A stretch of DNA of 64,000 nt from Duganella dendranthematis (GCF_012849375.1 NZ_CP051684.1:5704001-5768000); one strand, 5' to 3'. Positions 51,129-61,977 are shown, counted from the stretch's first letter. Numbers and translations are program-made. The notes: generated by a model not told the origin, from the sequence alone.

Positions 51129-54085
51129 CTATGACTTGACGCGGCTGTCGTAAGCTAAGACAGCCGGCGTCCGGACTTCAACAGTAGTCCCCTTGTTGTC
51201 TGAACTATGGATGGCAAAAGCCGCTCCCACGCGCTGCGCCCGTTCACGCATGCCCGCCATGCCCCAGTGTTTTTCCTTGGCGCGACTTTGCACTTCTGCC
51301 GGATCCAGCCCGCGGCCATTGTCGCTGACACGCACCACGTAGTGGTCAGCGTCATATTCAATGTCTAATTTGATCTCGCTGGCCTGCGCATGTTGGAACG
51401 CATTGCGCAGCGCTTCCTGGCCAATCTGCGTCAACTCTTCCTGCACCAGCGGCGCCAACGGGCGACGCATACCCTCGACATGAATCGCAAACGATACCCC
51501 TGCATGCATCAGCGCCAGCGATTCGCCCATGCCGCTCAGGCTTTCTTCGACATCGTTGCCGGTCCTGAGTTGATGCACCTGGTCCCGGCCTTCTACCAGC
51601 GTGCGGTCGGCGTCATCGAGAATGGCTTCAAGCTTGACGCGTTGCTCGCTCCCCTCCGGCATTTTCGTCAACACGGAAAACACGCGCAAGGTAAGTGCCT
51701 GTACGCCCTGCAGGAAGGTGTCGTGCAATGTGCGCGCGATGCGCTCGCGCTCCTCGGTCCGAACCTGCAACTGATGGGCGATCTTGCGCGTCGCTGCGCG
51801 CAGTCGTAGTTGATACACGCCAGTAGTGCGGCTAGCACGCACAACACCCGGAACCACCATGTTTGTATCACGGTCGGCGCCACTTCAATCTGCATGCTGG
51901 CGATGGCGTCACTGGCAATACCATCCTCGTTGACCGCGCGAACATTAAACGTGTACAGGCCGGGACCAACGTTGGTGTAGTAAGCCGAGCGGCGGGTACC
52001 GGCATCTTGCCAGCTCGAATCCACACCATCGAGCCGGTATTGAAAACGCATGCCCTCCGGCTTGCGCAAACCGGATGCCGTGTACTGAATGTTGAAGTTG
52101 CGGGAGTCTGGCGCCAGCGTGAGCAGGCGGCGTGCCCGGTAGCTGTCGCTGCCGACGTTCACCGTCAGCAGCTGTATCGCCGGCTTCACCGTATTCGGAC
52201 GCAGCGTGGTCGTATCGAGCCGCACCAACCCGCCGGTGGCGCGGAACCACAGCAAGCCGTTGCCGAGGTCATGGACGGTCTGGCGCTTATTGTCGATTGC
52301 CGCGCGTCCCGGATAGCCTTCCAACACGTTGATGACTTCGTACACCAGCGGTGTTCCAGGTTGGCGTATGGATGCTTCCCAATCGTCGCGGCGAATATGC
52401 ACCACGCCCTTGCTGCCGTTGAGCCAGCGGTCGCCGTCGGGCGTGGTGGCCATGCCGGTCACATTACGCAATGCATCCGAATTCCTGGGTTCGATGGCGA
52501 CGAAGTTTTGCCCCTTTAACACTGCCAATCCGCGTTCACCCGCGATGATGAGCTGGGGACCGGGAAAAATACCGGATTCCACGCCGTTCATGCGGATATC
52601 ATAATCGGTGAGCTTGTCGTTGTCATAGAAGCTGAGCTTGCCATCATTATGGCTCAGCCACATCTGTCCCCGGTCCCCGGGCGCCATCATGAAAATCCGT
52701 TTGGGCAGGTTGAACTGGGTGTATGGCACCCACCGGCCATCGAGCAATCCCATCAGCCCGGTCTTGACGGCGAACATCCACAGTACCTTGCCATCATCCA
52801 GCAGGCCCAGCACATCCAGGTCGGTCATTTGCTGTCCGGCCGGCGCAGGCAAGGCAATTTTGCTGACATGCCCGCGATAGATTCGTTCTATTTCCCGCTT
52901 GCCTGCCAACAGAATCGCGCCATCGCGATCATTGGTGACCACGCTGGCGGTACGGTGGGGGACGGGGACCGGCAAGCCATCCGCGCCGATTCGCCAGATC
53001 GCGCCGTTCGTCGTTTCCACCACCCACATGGTGCCTTCGGCATCGCTGGCCACGCTGTAGATCCCATTCGGCCCCGGTATGCGGGCTGGGATCAGCTTGT
53101 TTTCACGGAATCGGTCCAGGCCGGACTGGGTCGACACCCAGATGTTCCCTTCCCTGTCCTCCAATGCCACGTTGGTCGACAATGCGCTCAATTGCCAATG
53201 CTGGTCCAGTTTTTCCCTAGCTTGCAGCGACGGCACGATGGCCGCGCTGGGCAGATTGCCGGCGCCCGTGACGCGGCATATGCCATATGGACACTTGAGC
53301 GCCCACAGATTGCCATCGCGGTCGAATTGACCGCCCCAGCGCGACTCCGCCTGATTGGCGTCGGGCGCGCGCGGCAATTGCTGGCTCATGGGCGGTGCCG
53401 GAATTGGACGTACCGAGTCGAGACCACCTACCCATACCCGCCCATCCGGAGATTGGATCAAGCTGCCATGCAAGTCTTTGCCCGGAATCGGCAGAAGTTT
53501 ACCGACGCTGCGATCGTACAAATACAGCGCATGATCATTGGATGCCCACACCCGCCCGTACTGGTCCACCAGCACGCTGAACGTGCGGCCATTCCACTCC
53601 GCGCCTTCGGACATGGCCTGCCACTTGCCATTCAGGTAACGATACAATCCCGTTCCACCGGCGGCCCATATCGCGCCCTCGTGGTCCATGCCCATGGAGG
53701 CGACATACTCTATATTGTGTTCGTCCGGCGCCAGCAGTTCAGTCACCGTGCCGTCAGGATGCAGCGATGACATCCCTCCCAGCCTGTAACTGATCAATAA
53801 ATCGCCATTGCTGAGCGCGTGCAAGTTGTACACGCGGCTATGGGGCAGCGCCACCCGCTCGAAGCGCACGCCATCGAAGCGATAGAGTCCGTCGGTAGTC
53901 GCGAGCCACAGCCAGCCGTCGCGGGTCTGCGCCATGCCGTTGATGTCGGCGGGCACACCGTCCTTTTCACTCCAGGAGGTGTGGTTAAGATCTTCCAATC
54001 GGATCGACGGGTTCAGGGCGAACGCATGGTTGCACACCAGCGCAATGACTAAACCAGCCGCATTGAAATATCTGCGAAGCAACAT
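51129..54085 (-). pseudogene. Propeller-type sensor histidine kinase, split by a frameshift
   Basis: From the ATG at 54085 the frame encodes a signal sequence, a two-component-regulator beta-propeller with repeated WLATTDGLYRFDG-type blades, a Y_Y_Y domain (PDSRNFNIQYTASGL to LYTFNVRAVNEDG) and a helix (WWFRVLCVLAALLA). It then runs out at 51668. The neighbouring frame, open from 51860 to 51129, carries the missing part: RTEERERIARTLHDTFLQGVQAL (HisKA_3, phosphorylated His) and an ATPase with ALRNAFQHA and DNGRGL. Loss of one base near 51818-51822 explains the split. Without repair the product is a sensor without a kinase. Error in the sequence is possible. Confidence 0.85.
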
Positions 54086-54152
54086 AAGGTGGCAGCCCAT
54101 CCGACATTGAAATGCGGCTGAGCTTACCTTGGACAGCTGTGTTGTACAAGAA

Positions 54153-56480
54153 TTAGTATGCGGTCTGCGTGTACGGCCGCGCGCTGGCGGGTTGTCCCCA
54201 TTCCTTGTTCGGCTGGTTCGACATGGTGAACACCAGCTCACCGCCAGCCGTAATCTGCTCATGGCGCAGGAAGGTTTGCGCCAGCGGCTTGCCGTTCAGC
54301 GTCACGCCGGCCACGTAGATATTCTCCTTGCTCAGGCCCGGTGCGCGGATGGTGAAGCGTTTGCCGTTCGGAAGATTCATCACCACCTTGTCAAGGAACG
54401 GCCGGCCGATCACATATTCGTTGCTGCCCGGCGCCACTGGGTAGAAGCCCAGCGCCGTGAAAGCCAGCCAGGCCGACATCTGCCCCAGATCGTCATTGCC
54501 CGACAAGCCGGCCGGTGTGGTGTTGTACTGCGAGGCCACCACCTGCGTCAAACGCTGCTGCGTCTTCCACGGCGCGCCGGCGTAGTTGTACAGGTAAGCC
54601 ACATGGTGCGACGGCTCGTTGCCATGCGCGTAGTGGCCGATCAAGCCTGAGATGTCTTCCATGTGCGCGTAGACGTTGTCGTCCACCTTGGCGTCGAACA
54701 CCATGTCGATCTTGTCCTGCAACGCCTTGTCGCCGCCCAGCATCTTGATCAGGCCCGCGTTATCGTGCGGCATATACCAGGAATACTGCCACGCGCTGCC
54801 CTCGGTGTAGTCGCTGCCGAAGTTGGACTGCACCGGATTGAATGGCTCGCGGAAGCTGCCGTCCGATTTGCGGGCGCGTAGGAAGCCGGTCTTCACGTCG
54901 AAGGAATTGCGGTAGTTCTGCGCGCGCTGATAATAGCGGGCGGCGATGTCCTTCTTGCCCATCTTCTCGGCCATGCGGGCGATGGTCCAGTCATCAAAGG
55001 CATATTCCACGGTCTTGGATGCCGCTTCCGGTTCCAGGTCAATCGGCACATAGCCCAGTTTCATATAGTGTTGCAGCCCGCCGTAAGGACCGTATTCGGC
55101 GCTGCTGGTCATGGCCTTCAGCGCTTCTTCGGCATCGAAGCCTTTCAGGCCTTTCATGTAGGCGTCGGCGATCACCGGCACTGCGTGGTAACCGATCATG
55201 CACCACGTCTCCAGCCCATGGAACTGCCACACCGGCAGAATGCCGTACGGGCTGGCTTTCTGCGACTCGATCAGCGAACGCACGAAGTCCACATTGCGCT
55301 GCTCCGGCTGGATCAGCGTCAGCAAGGGATGCAGCGCGCGATAGGTGTCCCACAGCGAGAACGTCGAGTGATAGCGGAAGCCTTTGGCCTGATGCACCTC
55401 GTTGTCCGGGCCGCGATAATGGCCGTCACGGTCCATGTATAGGCTAGGCGCCAGCATGCTGTGATACAGGGCCGTGTACACCATCTTGCGCATCTCCGGC
55501 TCGGCCTCAATGGCGACGGCGCCCAGCGCCTCGTTCCACGCGGCCGATGCCTTGACGCGTTCCGCATCGAAGTCCCAGCCCGGCATCTCGGCCAGATTGG
55601 CGATCGCGCCCTCCTCGCTGACGCCGGATATCGCCACCTTTACTTCCAGCTGGCCGTCTGCCGGCACGCCGAAGTCCAGCGCGCCGACCAGCGCCTTGCC
55701 CTCTACTACCGCCTTGTCGCCCGGACCGCTGCCCGGGCCAGCGAAGCCTCGGTATTCCACATCGCGCTCCATATTGCGCAGGGAGCGCGACGACAGCGGA
55801 TGCGAGAACTGGATGGCGAAATACAGCTGCCGGCCGGCCGCCCAGCCGCGCGTTTCGCGCATTCCGGTGATCAGCGTGTTGTCACGCACGCGCAGTCGCG
55901 ACCACAGGTTCTTGGCGGCATAATCATAGATGCTGGTGCGCAGATCCAGCATCACCTTGGCCTCGGCGCCCTTGGCGTAGCGGTAGCGATGCAGGCCGAC
56001 GCGGTCGCTGGCGGTCAGCTCCACGTCCACTTCGTTATCGGACAGGCGCACCGCGTAATAACCGGGCGACGCGTGTTCTTCCTTGTGGCTGAAGCGAGAG
56101 CGGTAGCCGCTGAACGGCCGCTCGGGATAACCCGGCTCCCATTTGGTCTCGCCGCTGTACGGCATCAGCAGCACGTCGCCCAGGTCGGAGTGGCCGCTGC
56201 CGGAAAAATGCGTGTGCGAGAAACCGAGGATGCTGTCGTCGTCATAGCGGTAGCCGGACGCCCACGGGTAACTCTGGCGGAACGGCCGCACCTGTGTGTC
56301 GGGACTCAGCTGCACCATGCCGAAAGGCCGCGTGGCGCCTGGGAAGGTATGGCCATCGCCGCCGGTGCCAATGAACACATCGACCGCCGCTGCGGGCATG
56401 GTCTGGGCGAAGGAAACCGCAGGAATGGCCAGGGCCAGCGCCACTGCGCCGGCCGGAAAGAGGGATTTAATCACGTTCAT
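54153..56480 (-). CDS. GH92 family alpha-mannosidase (exported)
   Basis: A 775-residue glycoside hydrolase family 92 protein with signal peptide ending AVSFAQT. VDVFIGTGGDGHTFPGATRPFGMVQLSPDT, around residues 34-63, is the GH92 N-terminal signature. SGSGHSDLGDV, SFALWDTYRALHPL-like TFSLWDTYRALHPL and GNDDLGQMSAW follow as expected. GH92 enzymes are Ca-dependent exo-alpha-mannosidases, many acting on N-glycans. A RpiR regulator gene lies next upstream on the same strand. Confidence 0.93.
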   Translation of the reverse strand: MNVIKSLFPAGAVALALAIPAVSFAQTMPAAAVDVFIGTGGDGHTFPGATRPFGMVQLSPDTQVRPFRQSYPWASGYRYDDDSILGFSHTHFSGSGHSDLGDVLLMPYSGETKWEPGYPERPFSGYRSRFSHKEEHASPGYYAVRLSDNEVDVELTASDRVGLHRYRYAKGAEAKVMLDLRTSIYDYAAKNLWSRLRVRDNTLITGMRETRGWAAGRQLYFAIQFSHPLSSRSLRNMERDVEYRGFAGPGSGPGDKAVVEGKALVGALDFGVPADGQLEVKVAISGVSEEGAIANLAEMPGWDFDAERVKASAAWNEALGAVAIEAEPEMRKMVYTALYHSMLAPSLYMDRDGHYRGPDNEVHQAKGFRYHSTFSLWDTYRALHPLLTLIQPEQRNVDFVRSLIESQKASPYGILPVWQFHGLETWCMIGYHAVPVIADAYMKGLKGFDAEEALKAMTSSAEYGPYGGLQHYMKLGYVPIDLEPEAASKTVEYAFDDWTIARMAEKMGKKDIAARYYQRAQNYRNSFDVKTGFLRARKSDGSFREPFNPVQSNFGSDYTEGSAWQYSWYMPHDNAGLIKMLGGDKALQDKIDMVFDAKVDDNVYAHMEDISGLIGHYAHGNEPSHHVAYLYNYAGAPWKTQQRLTQVVASQYNTTPAGLSGNDDLGQMSAWLAFTALGFYPVAPGSNEYVIGRPFLDKVVMNLPNGKRFTIRAPGLSKENIYVAGVTLNGKPLAQTFLRHEQITAGGELVFTMSNQPNKEWGQPASARPYTQTAY

Positions 56481-56575
56481 TCAGCATCCGCTATCAAGAC
56501 GATCCGACTTTATAGCGCCTGCTCCGGCCCCGGTCAATCGATAGAACGCATAAGGGCCGATGTTTAGTAAATCCG

Positions 56576-57475
56576 CTAAACAGCGGGGTCGATCACGTAT
56601 TCGGACATCACTTCGCTGAGCCGCGCAGCCTTCCTGACGTTGGATTTGTTGGACACCATTAGCGTCGCCACCAGCGCCTCGATCACCGCCACCGCCGCCA
56701 CATAGCTACCCGGCAGCACGCCGTGCGCGCTGCTGGCGTACAGCACATGGTCGGACAGCGGCACCATCGGCGCCGAAGGCACATCTGTAATCGTCACCAC
56801 GCAGGCCTTGCGGTTGCGGGCGAAGTGCGCCAGCCGCATGGTGTCCGACGAGTAGCGCGGGAAGGACAAGGCCAGCAGCATATCGCCCCGCTCGATGTGG
56901 AGCAGCCGCCCGGCCGCCGCCTCGTTGCCGCCGCTGCCGGCCATTTCCACCACGTGCTTGCAATACGGTTGCAGATGCAGCGCCAGCAGCGAAGCGAAGC
57001 TGGACGACATGCCTAGCCCCAGCACGTAGATGGTACGGGCGCCGTCGATCTTGCGCGCCACATCCTCCAACGCCTGCGGCGACAGCGCGCCTTGAGTGGT
57101 GGCCAGGTTGGCGCGCGCATATTCCATACTCGCTTCGGCCGGCGACACCGCTTCCTGGCGGCGCACGATGGAGCTGCGCAGCTTTTCTACCGGCTGCAAG
57201 GCCGAATGCAGTGTTTCGGCCAGCGCGCTGCGCATGGCGCCGTAGCTGCCAAAGCCGATATCGCGCGCGAAGCGGCTGATGGTGGCGGTGGAGACCTTGC
57301 AGCCGTCCGCCATTTCCTCGATCTTGAGCGCGGTGCCGCGCATCGGGTTGCGCATCAGGTAGTCCGCGATGCTGCGGTGCGAGGCGGAGCCTCCGGTCAT
57401 TACGGCGGACAGCACCTGCCCCAGTGGCGACTGGACGAAAGCTACGTCCGCCGAAACCGATTTCCCTGATGTCAT
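56576..57475 (-). CDS. RpiR/MurR family regulator with SIS domain
   Basis: About 299 residues from the ATG at 57475; a TTG at 57493 is possible. The N-terminal helix-turn-helix (GTALKIEEMADGCKVSTATISRFARDIGF, in parts) is the HTH_6 form. The SIS domain has IYVLGLGMSSSFASLLALHL and MLLALSFPRYSSDT. SIS domains bind phosphosugars, often amino-sugar phosphates. It lies between the GH92 and cyanophycinase genes on the same strand and may control one or both. Confidence 0.9.
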   Translation of the reverse strand: MTSGKSVSADVAFVQSPLGQVLSAVMTGGSASHRSIADYLMRNPMRGTALKIEEMADGCKVSTATISRFARDIGFGSYGAMRSALAETLHSALQPVEKLRSSIVRRQEAVSPAEASMEYARANLATTQGALSPQALEDVARKIDGARTIYVLGLGMSSSFASLLALHLQPYCKHVVEMAGSGGNEAAAGRLLHIERGDMLLALSFPRYSSDTMRLAHFARNRKACVVTITDVPSAPMVPLSDHVLYASSAHGVLPGSYVAAVAVIEALVATLMVSNKSNVRKAARLSEVMSEYVIDPAV

Positions 57476-57577
57476 GCGATGCTCAATTCTCAAAAACCGC
57501 CAGCATACTTAAATTTCAAGCAACTGTGAACTGAGTATTGACGCGTAAGCGCCCGACTAACCAATCGGTAATACGCC

Positions 57578-58798
57578 TTATTGGTACCAGGACTGGGTGA
57601 TCTTCAGCGGACGCACATCCATGCGCAAGTTAAGGATGGTATAAGCATCCGAGGTGGCCGACTCGTAACCGACGCTGCTGGCGTCGCGGGTCAGCTTGAA
57701 CTCGAAGCCGAGGTCGGGCCGCGGGTCGCCCGGCGCTGGCGCCGCAATGCCGATCGCTTCGCTGCGCGAGTTGTTGATCAGCTTTTCCATCATCACCAGC
57801 ACCGTGTTGTGGCCGAGGATGTCGGCAGAGTAAACCTGTTCGTCCAGATACGGGCTGGCCGGGTCAAGCTTGCCATCCTTTTTGTCGGAAGACGGCGTGT
57901 ACTGGCGGCTCTCAAGGTTGTAACGGTCGCCGCGATCCAGATAGCTGATGCGGGCGTTGGTCAGGTTGAAGGCCTTCTCGGTGCCGTTGGTCTGGGCCTT
58001 TTCCAGGTCCAGTAGCAGCGCCCCTTGGTAGCCGATGACTTCCACATTGCGCTGGCCATCAATGATAACGGCGGTATTCTCGTCAATGCCCAGACCCTGC
58101 TTGTATCCCTTCTTCAGCATGGCCGGCAGCATGCGCGCAAAGCGGCCGCGCGCCAGCAAGTGCTGGTCGACGAACAAGTCCTTGCCGACGAAGCCCAGGC
58201 CCGGCGCCAGTTCCAGGCCGTCGTTGACGCCCACGCTCAGGGTGCCCAGCACCGTCTTGGCCTCGTAATACATGGTGCTGCTCATGATGGCGGCGCCGGC
58301 GCTGCTGCCCGCGACCACCCCGCCCTTTTGGTAGACATCCCAGATCGCCTGCAACACCGCAGTGCGCGTGCCATCCGCCCGCACCAGCGCCTTGGTAATC
58401 AAGCCCTGATCACCGCCGGCGAAGTAGACGCCGCCCGCTGAGCGGATCTGGCTTGCCAGCGTTTCATCTTCCGCATCGCGCTGGTAGTCGCGGTCCTTGA
58501 AGCGCACCCCCACCGGCACGGCGAAGGCCGAGGCGCCGTATTTATTCAGTGTCGCCACCAGATTGGTCCCCGAACGCAGCGGATTGCCGGCCGCGCTGGG
58601 CATCACCGCAATGCGCGCGCCCTTGCCGCCGGCCAGTTCCACCAGCCGCGTCCACACTTCGCCGTTATCGGCCCGCACGGCGCCGCCGGCGATCAGCAAA
58701 TGGCCTTTCGGCGCGCTTTCGGCAGCGGTTGAGACCTGCATGGCCAGTGCGACCAACGATACGCACAGCATGCGCACCGCTTTAACTAAACTCGTCAT
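57578..58798 (-). CDS. Exported cyanophycinase (S51 peptidase family, CphE-like)
   Basis: A 406-residue protein from the ATG at 58798, which has GAGGAA upstream and starts a signal peptide ending VSTAAES. HLLIAGGAVR, YFAGGDQGLI and VVAGSSAGAAIMS carry the cyanophycinase fold and nucleophile Ser166. The length suits extracellular cyanophycinases rather than the intracellular CphB of about 270 residues. It would split cyanophycin outside the cell into beta-Asp-Arg. An amino-acid permease gene diverges just upstream. Confidence 0.9.
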   Translation of the reverse strand: MTSLVKAVRMLCVSLVALAMQVSTAAESAPKGHLLIAGGAVRADNGEVWTRLVELAGGKGARIAVMPSAAGNPLRSGTNLVATLNKYGASAFAVPVGVRFKDRDYQRDAEDETLASQIRSAGGVYFAGGDQGLITKALVRADGTRTAVLQAIWDVYQKGGVVAGSSAGAAIMSSTMYYEAKTVLGTLSVGVNDGLELAPGLGFVGKDLFVDQHLLARGRFARMLPAMLKKGYKQGLGIDENTAVIIDGQRNVEVIGYQGALLLDLEKAQTNGTEKAFNLTNARISYLDRGDRYNLESRQYTPSSDKKDGKLDPASPYLDEQVYSADILGHNTVLVMMEKLINNSRSEAIGIAAPAPGDPRPDLGFEFKLTRDASSVGYESATSDAYTILNLRMDVRPLKITQSWYQ

Positions 58799-58916
58799 AC
58801 GATATTCCTCGTCTGGGTGATCCCTACAATTATATGACAGAGCGCCTCTGCATTTGGCTACCGGACCCGCAGTTGTGCGAGAATCAACTTTTACGTCAGT
58901 GTGCACAGGAGATTTG

Positions 58917-60251
58917 ATGAGTGAACTCAAGCGCGGCCTGAAAAGCCGGCACATTCAGTTGATCGCGCTGGGCGGCGCCATTGGCACCGGCCTGTTTCTC
59001 GGTATCGCGCAGACGATCCAGATGGCTGGCCCCTCGGTGCTGCTGGGTTATGGCGTGGCGGGCGTCATCGCCTTCTTCATCATGCGCCAGCTGGGCGAGA
59101 TGGTGGTCGACGAGCCGGTGGCCGGCTCGTTCAGCTATTTCGCCGACAAATACTGCGGCCACTGGGCCGGCTTCATGGCGGGCTGGAATTACTGGGTGCT
59201 GTATGTGCTGGTCAGCATGGCCGAGCTGTCGGCGGTCGGCATCTATATTCAATACTGGTGGCCGGCGGTGCCAACCTGGGTGTCGGCGCTGGCCTTCTTC
59301 GCCATCATCAACGCCATCAGCCTGTTCAACGTCAAAGCCTTCGGCGAGATGGAATTCTGGTTCGCCATCATCAAGGTGCTGGCCATCGTCGGCATGATCC
59401 TGTTCGGCGCCTGGCTGCTGATCTCCGGCGACGCCGGCCCGCAAGCCACCGTGGCCAACCTGTGGCAGCACGGTGGATTCTTCCCGCATGGCGTCAGTGG
59501 ACTGGTGATGGCCATGGCGGTCATCATGTTCTCGTTCGGCGGACTGGAACTGATCGGCATCACGGCCGCCGAAGCGGACAATCCATCGCAGACCATTCCC
59601 AAGGCGACCAACCAGGCCATCTACCGCATCCTGATCTTTTACATTGGCGCGCTGGGCATCCTGCTGTCGCTGTACCCGTGGCAGAAAGTGGTCACCAGCG
59701 GCAGCCCGTTTGTGCTGATCTTCCATGCGCTGAACAGCGACGTGGTGGCCAACGTGCTGAACCTGGTGGTGCTGACGGCCGCGCTGTCGGTGTATAACAG
59801 CGGCGTGTACGCCAACACCCGCATGCTGTACGGCCTTGCAAAACAAGGCAATGCGCCGCAGGCGCTGTTGAAGGTCAACGCGCGCGGCGTGCCGCTGACG
59901 GCGCTCGGCGTATCGGCGCTGGCTACCGGCATCTGCGTGGCGGTCAATTACTTCATGCCGGCGCAGGCCTTCGGCTTCTTAATGGGGCTGGTGGTGTCGG
60001 CGCTGATTATCAACTGGGGCTTGATCAGCTGGATCCACTTGCGCTTCCGCGCGCAGAAGAAGGCGGCCGGCCAGATCACGCAATTCCGCAGCCTGGGCTA
60101 CCCAACCACTAACTACCTGTGCCTGGCCTTCCTGGCGGCGATCCTGGTCGTGATGTACCTGACGCCGGACCTGCGGTTGTCGGTGTATCTGATTCCGGTC
60201 TGGCTGGCGGCGCTGGCCATCGGTTACAAGCTGCGCCGCCGTCCGGCCTGA
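58917..60251 (+). CDS. Amino-acid permease (APC superfamily, AroP/PheP-like)
   Basis: A 444-residue permease with 12 helices from the ATG at 58917, which has AGGAG upstream. LKSRHIQLIALGGAIGTGLFLG is the amino-acid transporter signature at helix 1, and SFGGLELIGITAAEADNP marks helix 6-7. It resembles the AroP/PheP/GabP group, but the substrate is uncertain. Its promoter region is shared with the divergent cyanophycinase gene, so it may take up products of that enzyme. This is inference. Confidence 0.9.
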   Translation: MSELKRGLKSRHIQLIALGGAIGTGLFLGIAQTIQMAGPSVLLGYGVAGVIAFFIMRQLGEMVVDEPVAGSFSYFADKYCGHWAGFMAGWNYWVLYVLVSMAELSAVGIYIQYWWPAVPTWVSALAFFAIINAISLFNVKAFGEMEFWFAIIKVLAIVGMILFGAWLLISGDAGPQATVANLWQHGGFFPHGVSGLVMAMAVIMFSFGGLELIGITAAEADNPSQTIPKATNQAIYRILIFYIGALGILLSLYPWQKVVTSGSPFVLIFHALNSDVVANVLNLVVLTAALSVYNSGVYANTRMLYGLAKQGNAPQALLKVNARGVPLTALGVSALATGICVAVNYFMPAQAFGFLMGLVVSALIINWGLISWIHLRFRAQKKAAGQITQFRSLGYPTTNYLCLAFLAAILVVMYLTPDLRLSVYLIPVWLAALAIGYKLRRRPA

Positions 60252-60253
60252 GG

Positions 60254-61285
60254 TCAGATGGTTTCCCGTTCGCGCAAGGTCTGCGGGCTGGCCAGCGCGT
60301 AACGGGCGATATCGTCCTTGCGCATGAACGCCACGCCGGCCTTGCTGCGGGCGTAGGTGAGAAACTCGTCCCACACACGCACCATCTGCGGCGTGCCGCT
60401 GATGCGGTCATGCGCGCTGATCGACATCATGCGACGGCGCGTGCCGGCTTCTTCGTACAACTGGTCGAATTCACCCTTGATCTGTTCGAGGAACTGCTGC
60501 GGCGAGTAATTGCGGCCTTCGATCAGCAGGATGTCGTTGTTGCGCAGCGTGTAGGGCACAACCACGAAGTCCTTGCCATCCACCTGTTCGATAAACGGCT
60601 CGTCGCGGCTGACGTCATCGATGTGGTAGGCGAAGCCCAGTTCCTGCAGGAGCAATAGCGTATTCGGACCACGCCGCAGCCAGTTGCAGTTGTAGCCGGC
60701 GGTGCGTTCGCCGGTCACTTGCTGCACCATGTCGCGGCCGGCGACGAGGAAGGCGCGTTCTTCGTTGCGGGTCATGGCGTATTGCGAACTCCAGCGCGGG
60801 CCGTGTCCGGATGCTTCGTGGCCGCGTTTGACGATCTCGCGCGCCAGCTCGGGATGGCGCTGCACCGCTTCGCCGATCATGTGCGAGGTGACTTTGACGC
60901 CGTGCTTGTCCCACAGATCCAGCATGCGCGGGATACCTTCGCGGTAGCCGTAGGCGAACCAGGTGTTGGCAACGGCGTCCGACTTCACGCTGGCGGGGAA
61001 ATCGACTTTCGGGAATGGCGAGTCGGCACCCTTGGGTGGCTGGCCACCGGCTTCAAACTGCATCGAGATCGAGATCACGAGGCGCGCGTCGTTGGGCCAG
61101 AAGGCGCCACTGCTGCCGTTGGCGCCACTCGCGCTCCCCGCTGTCTCCGCTGCCGCGCTGTGCGCCGCCGACGCGCCAGTCGCGTCAACCGCTTCCGAGG
61201 CACCGGCCACGCCAGCCGCCATCACCGCCGCACCGCTGGCCGCCTGCGCAAGAAAACGACGGCGCGTCCCCACCACGGCGCTCAC
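60254..61285 (-). CDS. Polysaccharide deacetylase family protein, Tat-exported
   Basis: A 343-residue protein with a twin-arginine signal (GTRRRFLAQAASGAAVMAAG). An Ala-rich, probably flexible, linker follows. The NodB-like domain resembles the allantoinase/PuuE-type branch: RLVISISMQFEAGG, HMIGEAVQRHPELAREIVKRGHE (second half with the metal His) and ISAHDRISGTP. The usual first metal motif T-F-D-D reads SMQFEAG, so the metal site differs from chitin deacetylases. Its start overlaps the SDR gene end, making an operon. Confidence 0.86.
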   Translation of the reverse strand: MSAVVGTRRRFLAQAASGAAVMAAGVAGASEAVDATGASAAHSAAAETAGSASGANGSSGAFWPNDARLVISISMQFEAGGQPPKGADSPFPKVDFPASVKSDAVANTWFAYGYREGIPRMLDLWDKHGVKVTSHMIGEAVQRHPELAREIVKRGHEASGHGPRWSSQYAMTRNEERAFLVAGRDMVQQVTGERTAGYNCNWLRRGPNTLLLLQELGFAYHIDDVSRDEPFIEQVDGKDFVVVPYTLRNNDILLIEGRNYSPQQFLEQIKGEFDQLYEEAGTRRRMMSISAHDRISGTPQMVRVWDEFLTYARSKAGVAFMRKDDIARYALASPQTLRERETI

Positions 61286-61977
61286 AGCAAACCTCCGCCA
61301 TCAACATCCACCACCGCGCCGGTCATGAAGCCATTCTGCATCAGCATCAGATACGCTTGCGCCAGGTCAGAACCCTGCCCAACACGTCCCACTGGTATGC
61401 CAGCACCGGCGCGCTGCGCCATCGCACCACGTTCCGCGTCGCTCATTGGACCCCACATGCCGGTTTCCACCATGCCTGGACTAACCACATTCACGCGCAA
61501 CGGCGCCAGTTCCTTGGCCAGCGTCTTGCCCATCACCTCCACCGCCGCATTCATGGTCGATTTGACCACCCCGCCCGGCATCACCTTGCGCGACAGCAGA
61601 CCGGAAGTCAGCGTCACCGAACCACCCGCCTTCATATAACGCGCCGCATACTTTACCGCGCGCAGCTGGCCGAACACCTTCACATTGAAAGCCGCCATCG
61701 CCTGCTCCGGCACCAAGTCAGCCAGTCGGCTGGAAGGAATTACCGGACCGGCCGTCACCACCAGATGATCGAAGGCGCCGACGTCGGCGAAGAAGCGCTG
61801 TACCGCCGCGTCATCTGTCACATCCAGCTGCACCGCCTCGATCTGCGACGGCCAATCCGCCGGCCTCGCGCGTCGGCCCGCCGCAATCACCCGCGCGCCT
61901 TCGGCCGCAGCCTGCTCGGCCACTGCCCGTCCGATGCCGGACAAGCCCCCAATTACCACCACCAGCTGATTCTTCAT
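61282..61977 (-). CDS. Atypical short-chain dehydrogenase without catalytic Tyr
   Basis: A 231-residue SDR from the ATG at 61977, which has GGGAG upstream. VVVIGGLSGIGRAVAE is the nucleotide-binding loop and VVTAGP replaces the usual N-A-G. The catalytic region reads VTLTSGLLSRKVMPGGVVKS: the Lys is kept but Gly stands where Tyr is expected. Either another residue takes over or the protein has lost dehydrogenase activity. It is coupled to the deacetylase gene and diverges from tspO. Confidence 0.85.
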   Translation of the reverse strand: MKNQLVVVIGGLSGIGRAVAEQAAAEGARVIAAGRRARPADWPSQIEAVQLDVTDDAAVQRFFADVGAFDHLVVTAGPVIPSSRLADLVPEQAMAAFNVKVFGQLRAVKYAARYMKAGGSVTLTSGLLSRKVMPGGVVKSTMNAAVEVMGKTLAKELAPLRVNVVSPGMVETGMWGPMSDAERGAMAQRAGAGIPVGRVGQGSDLAQAYLMLMQNGFMTGAVVDVDGGGLL

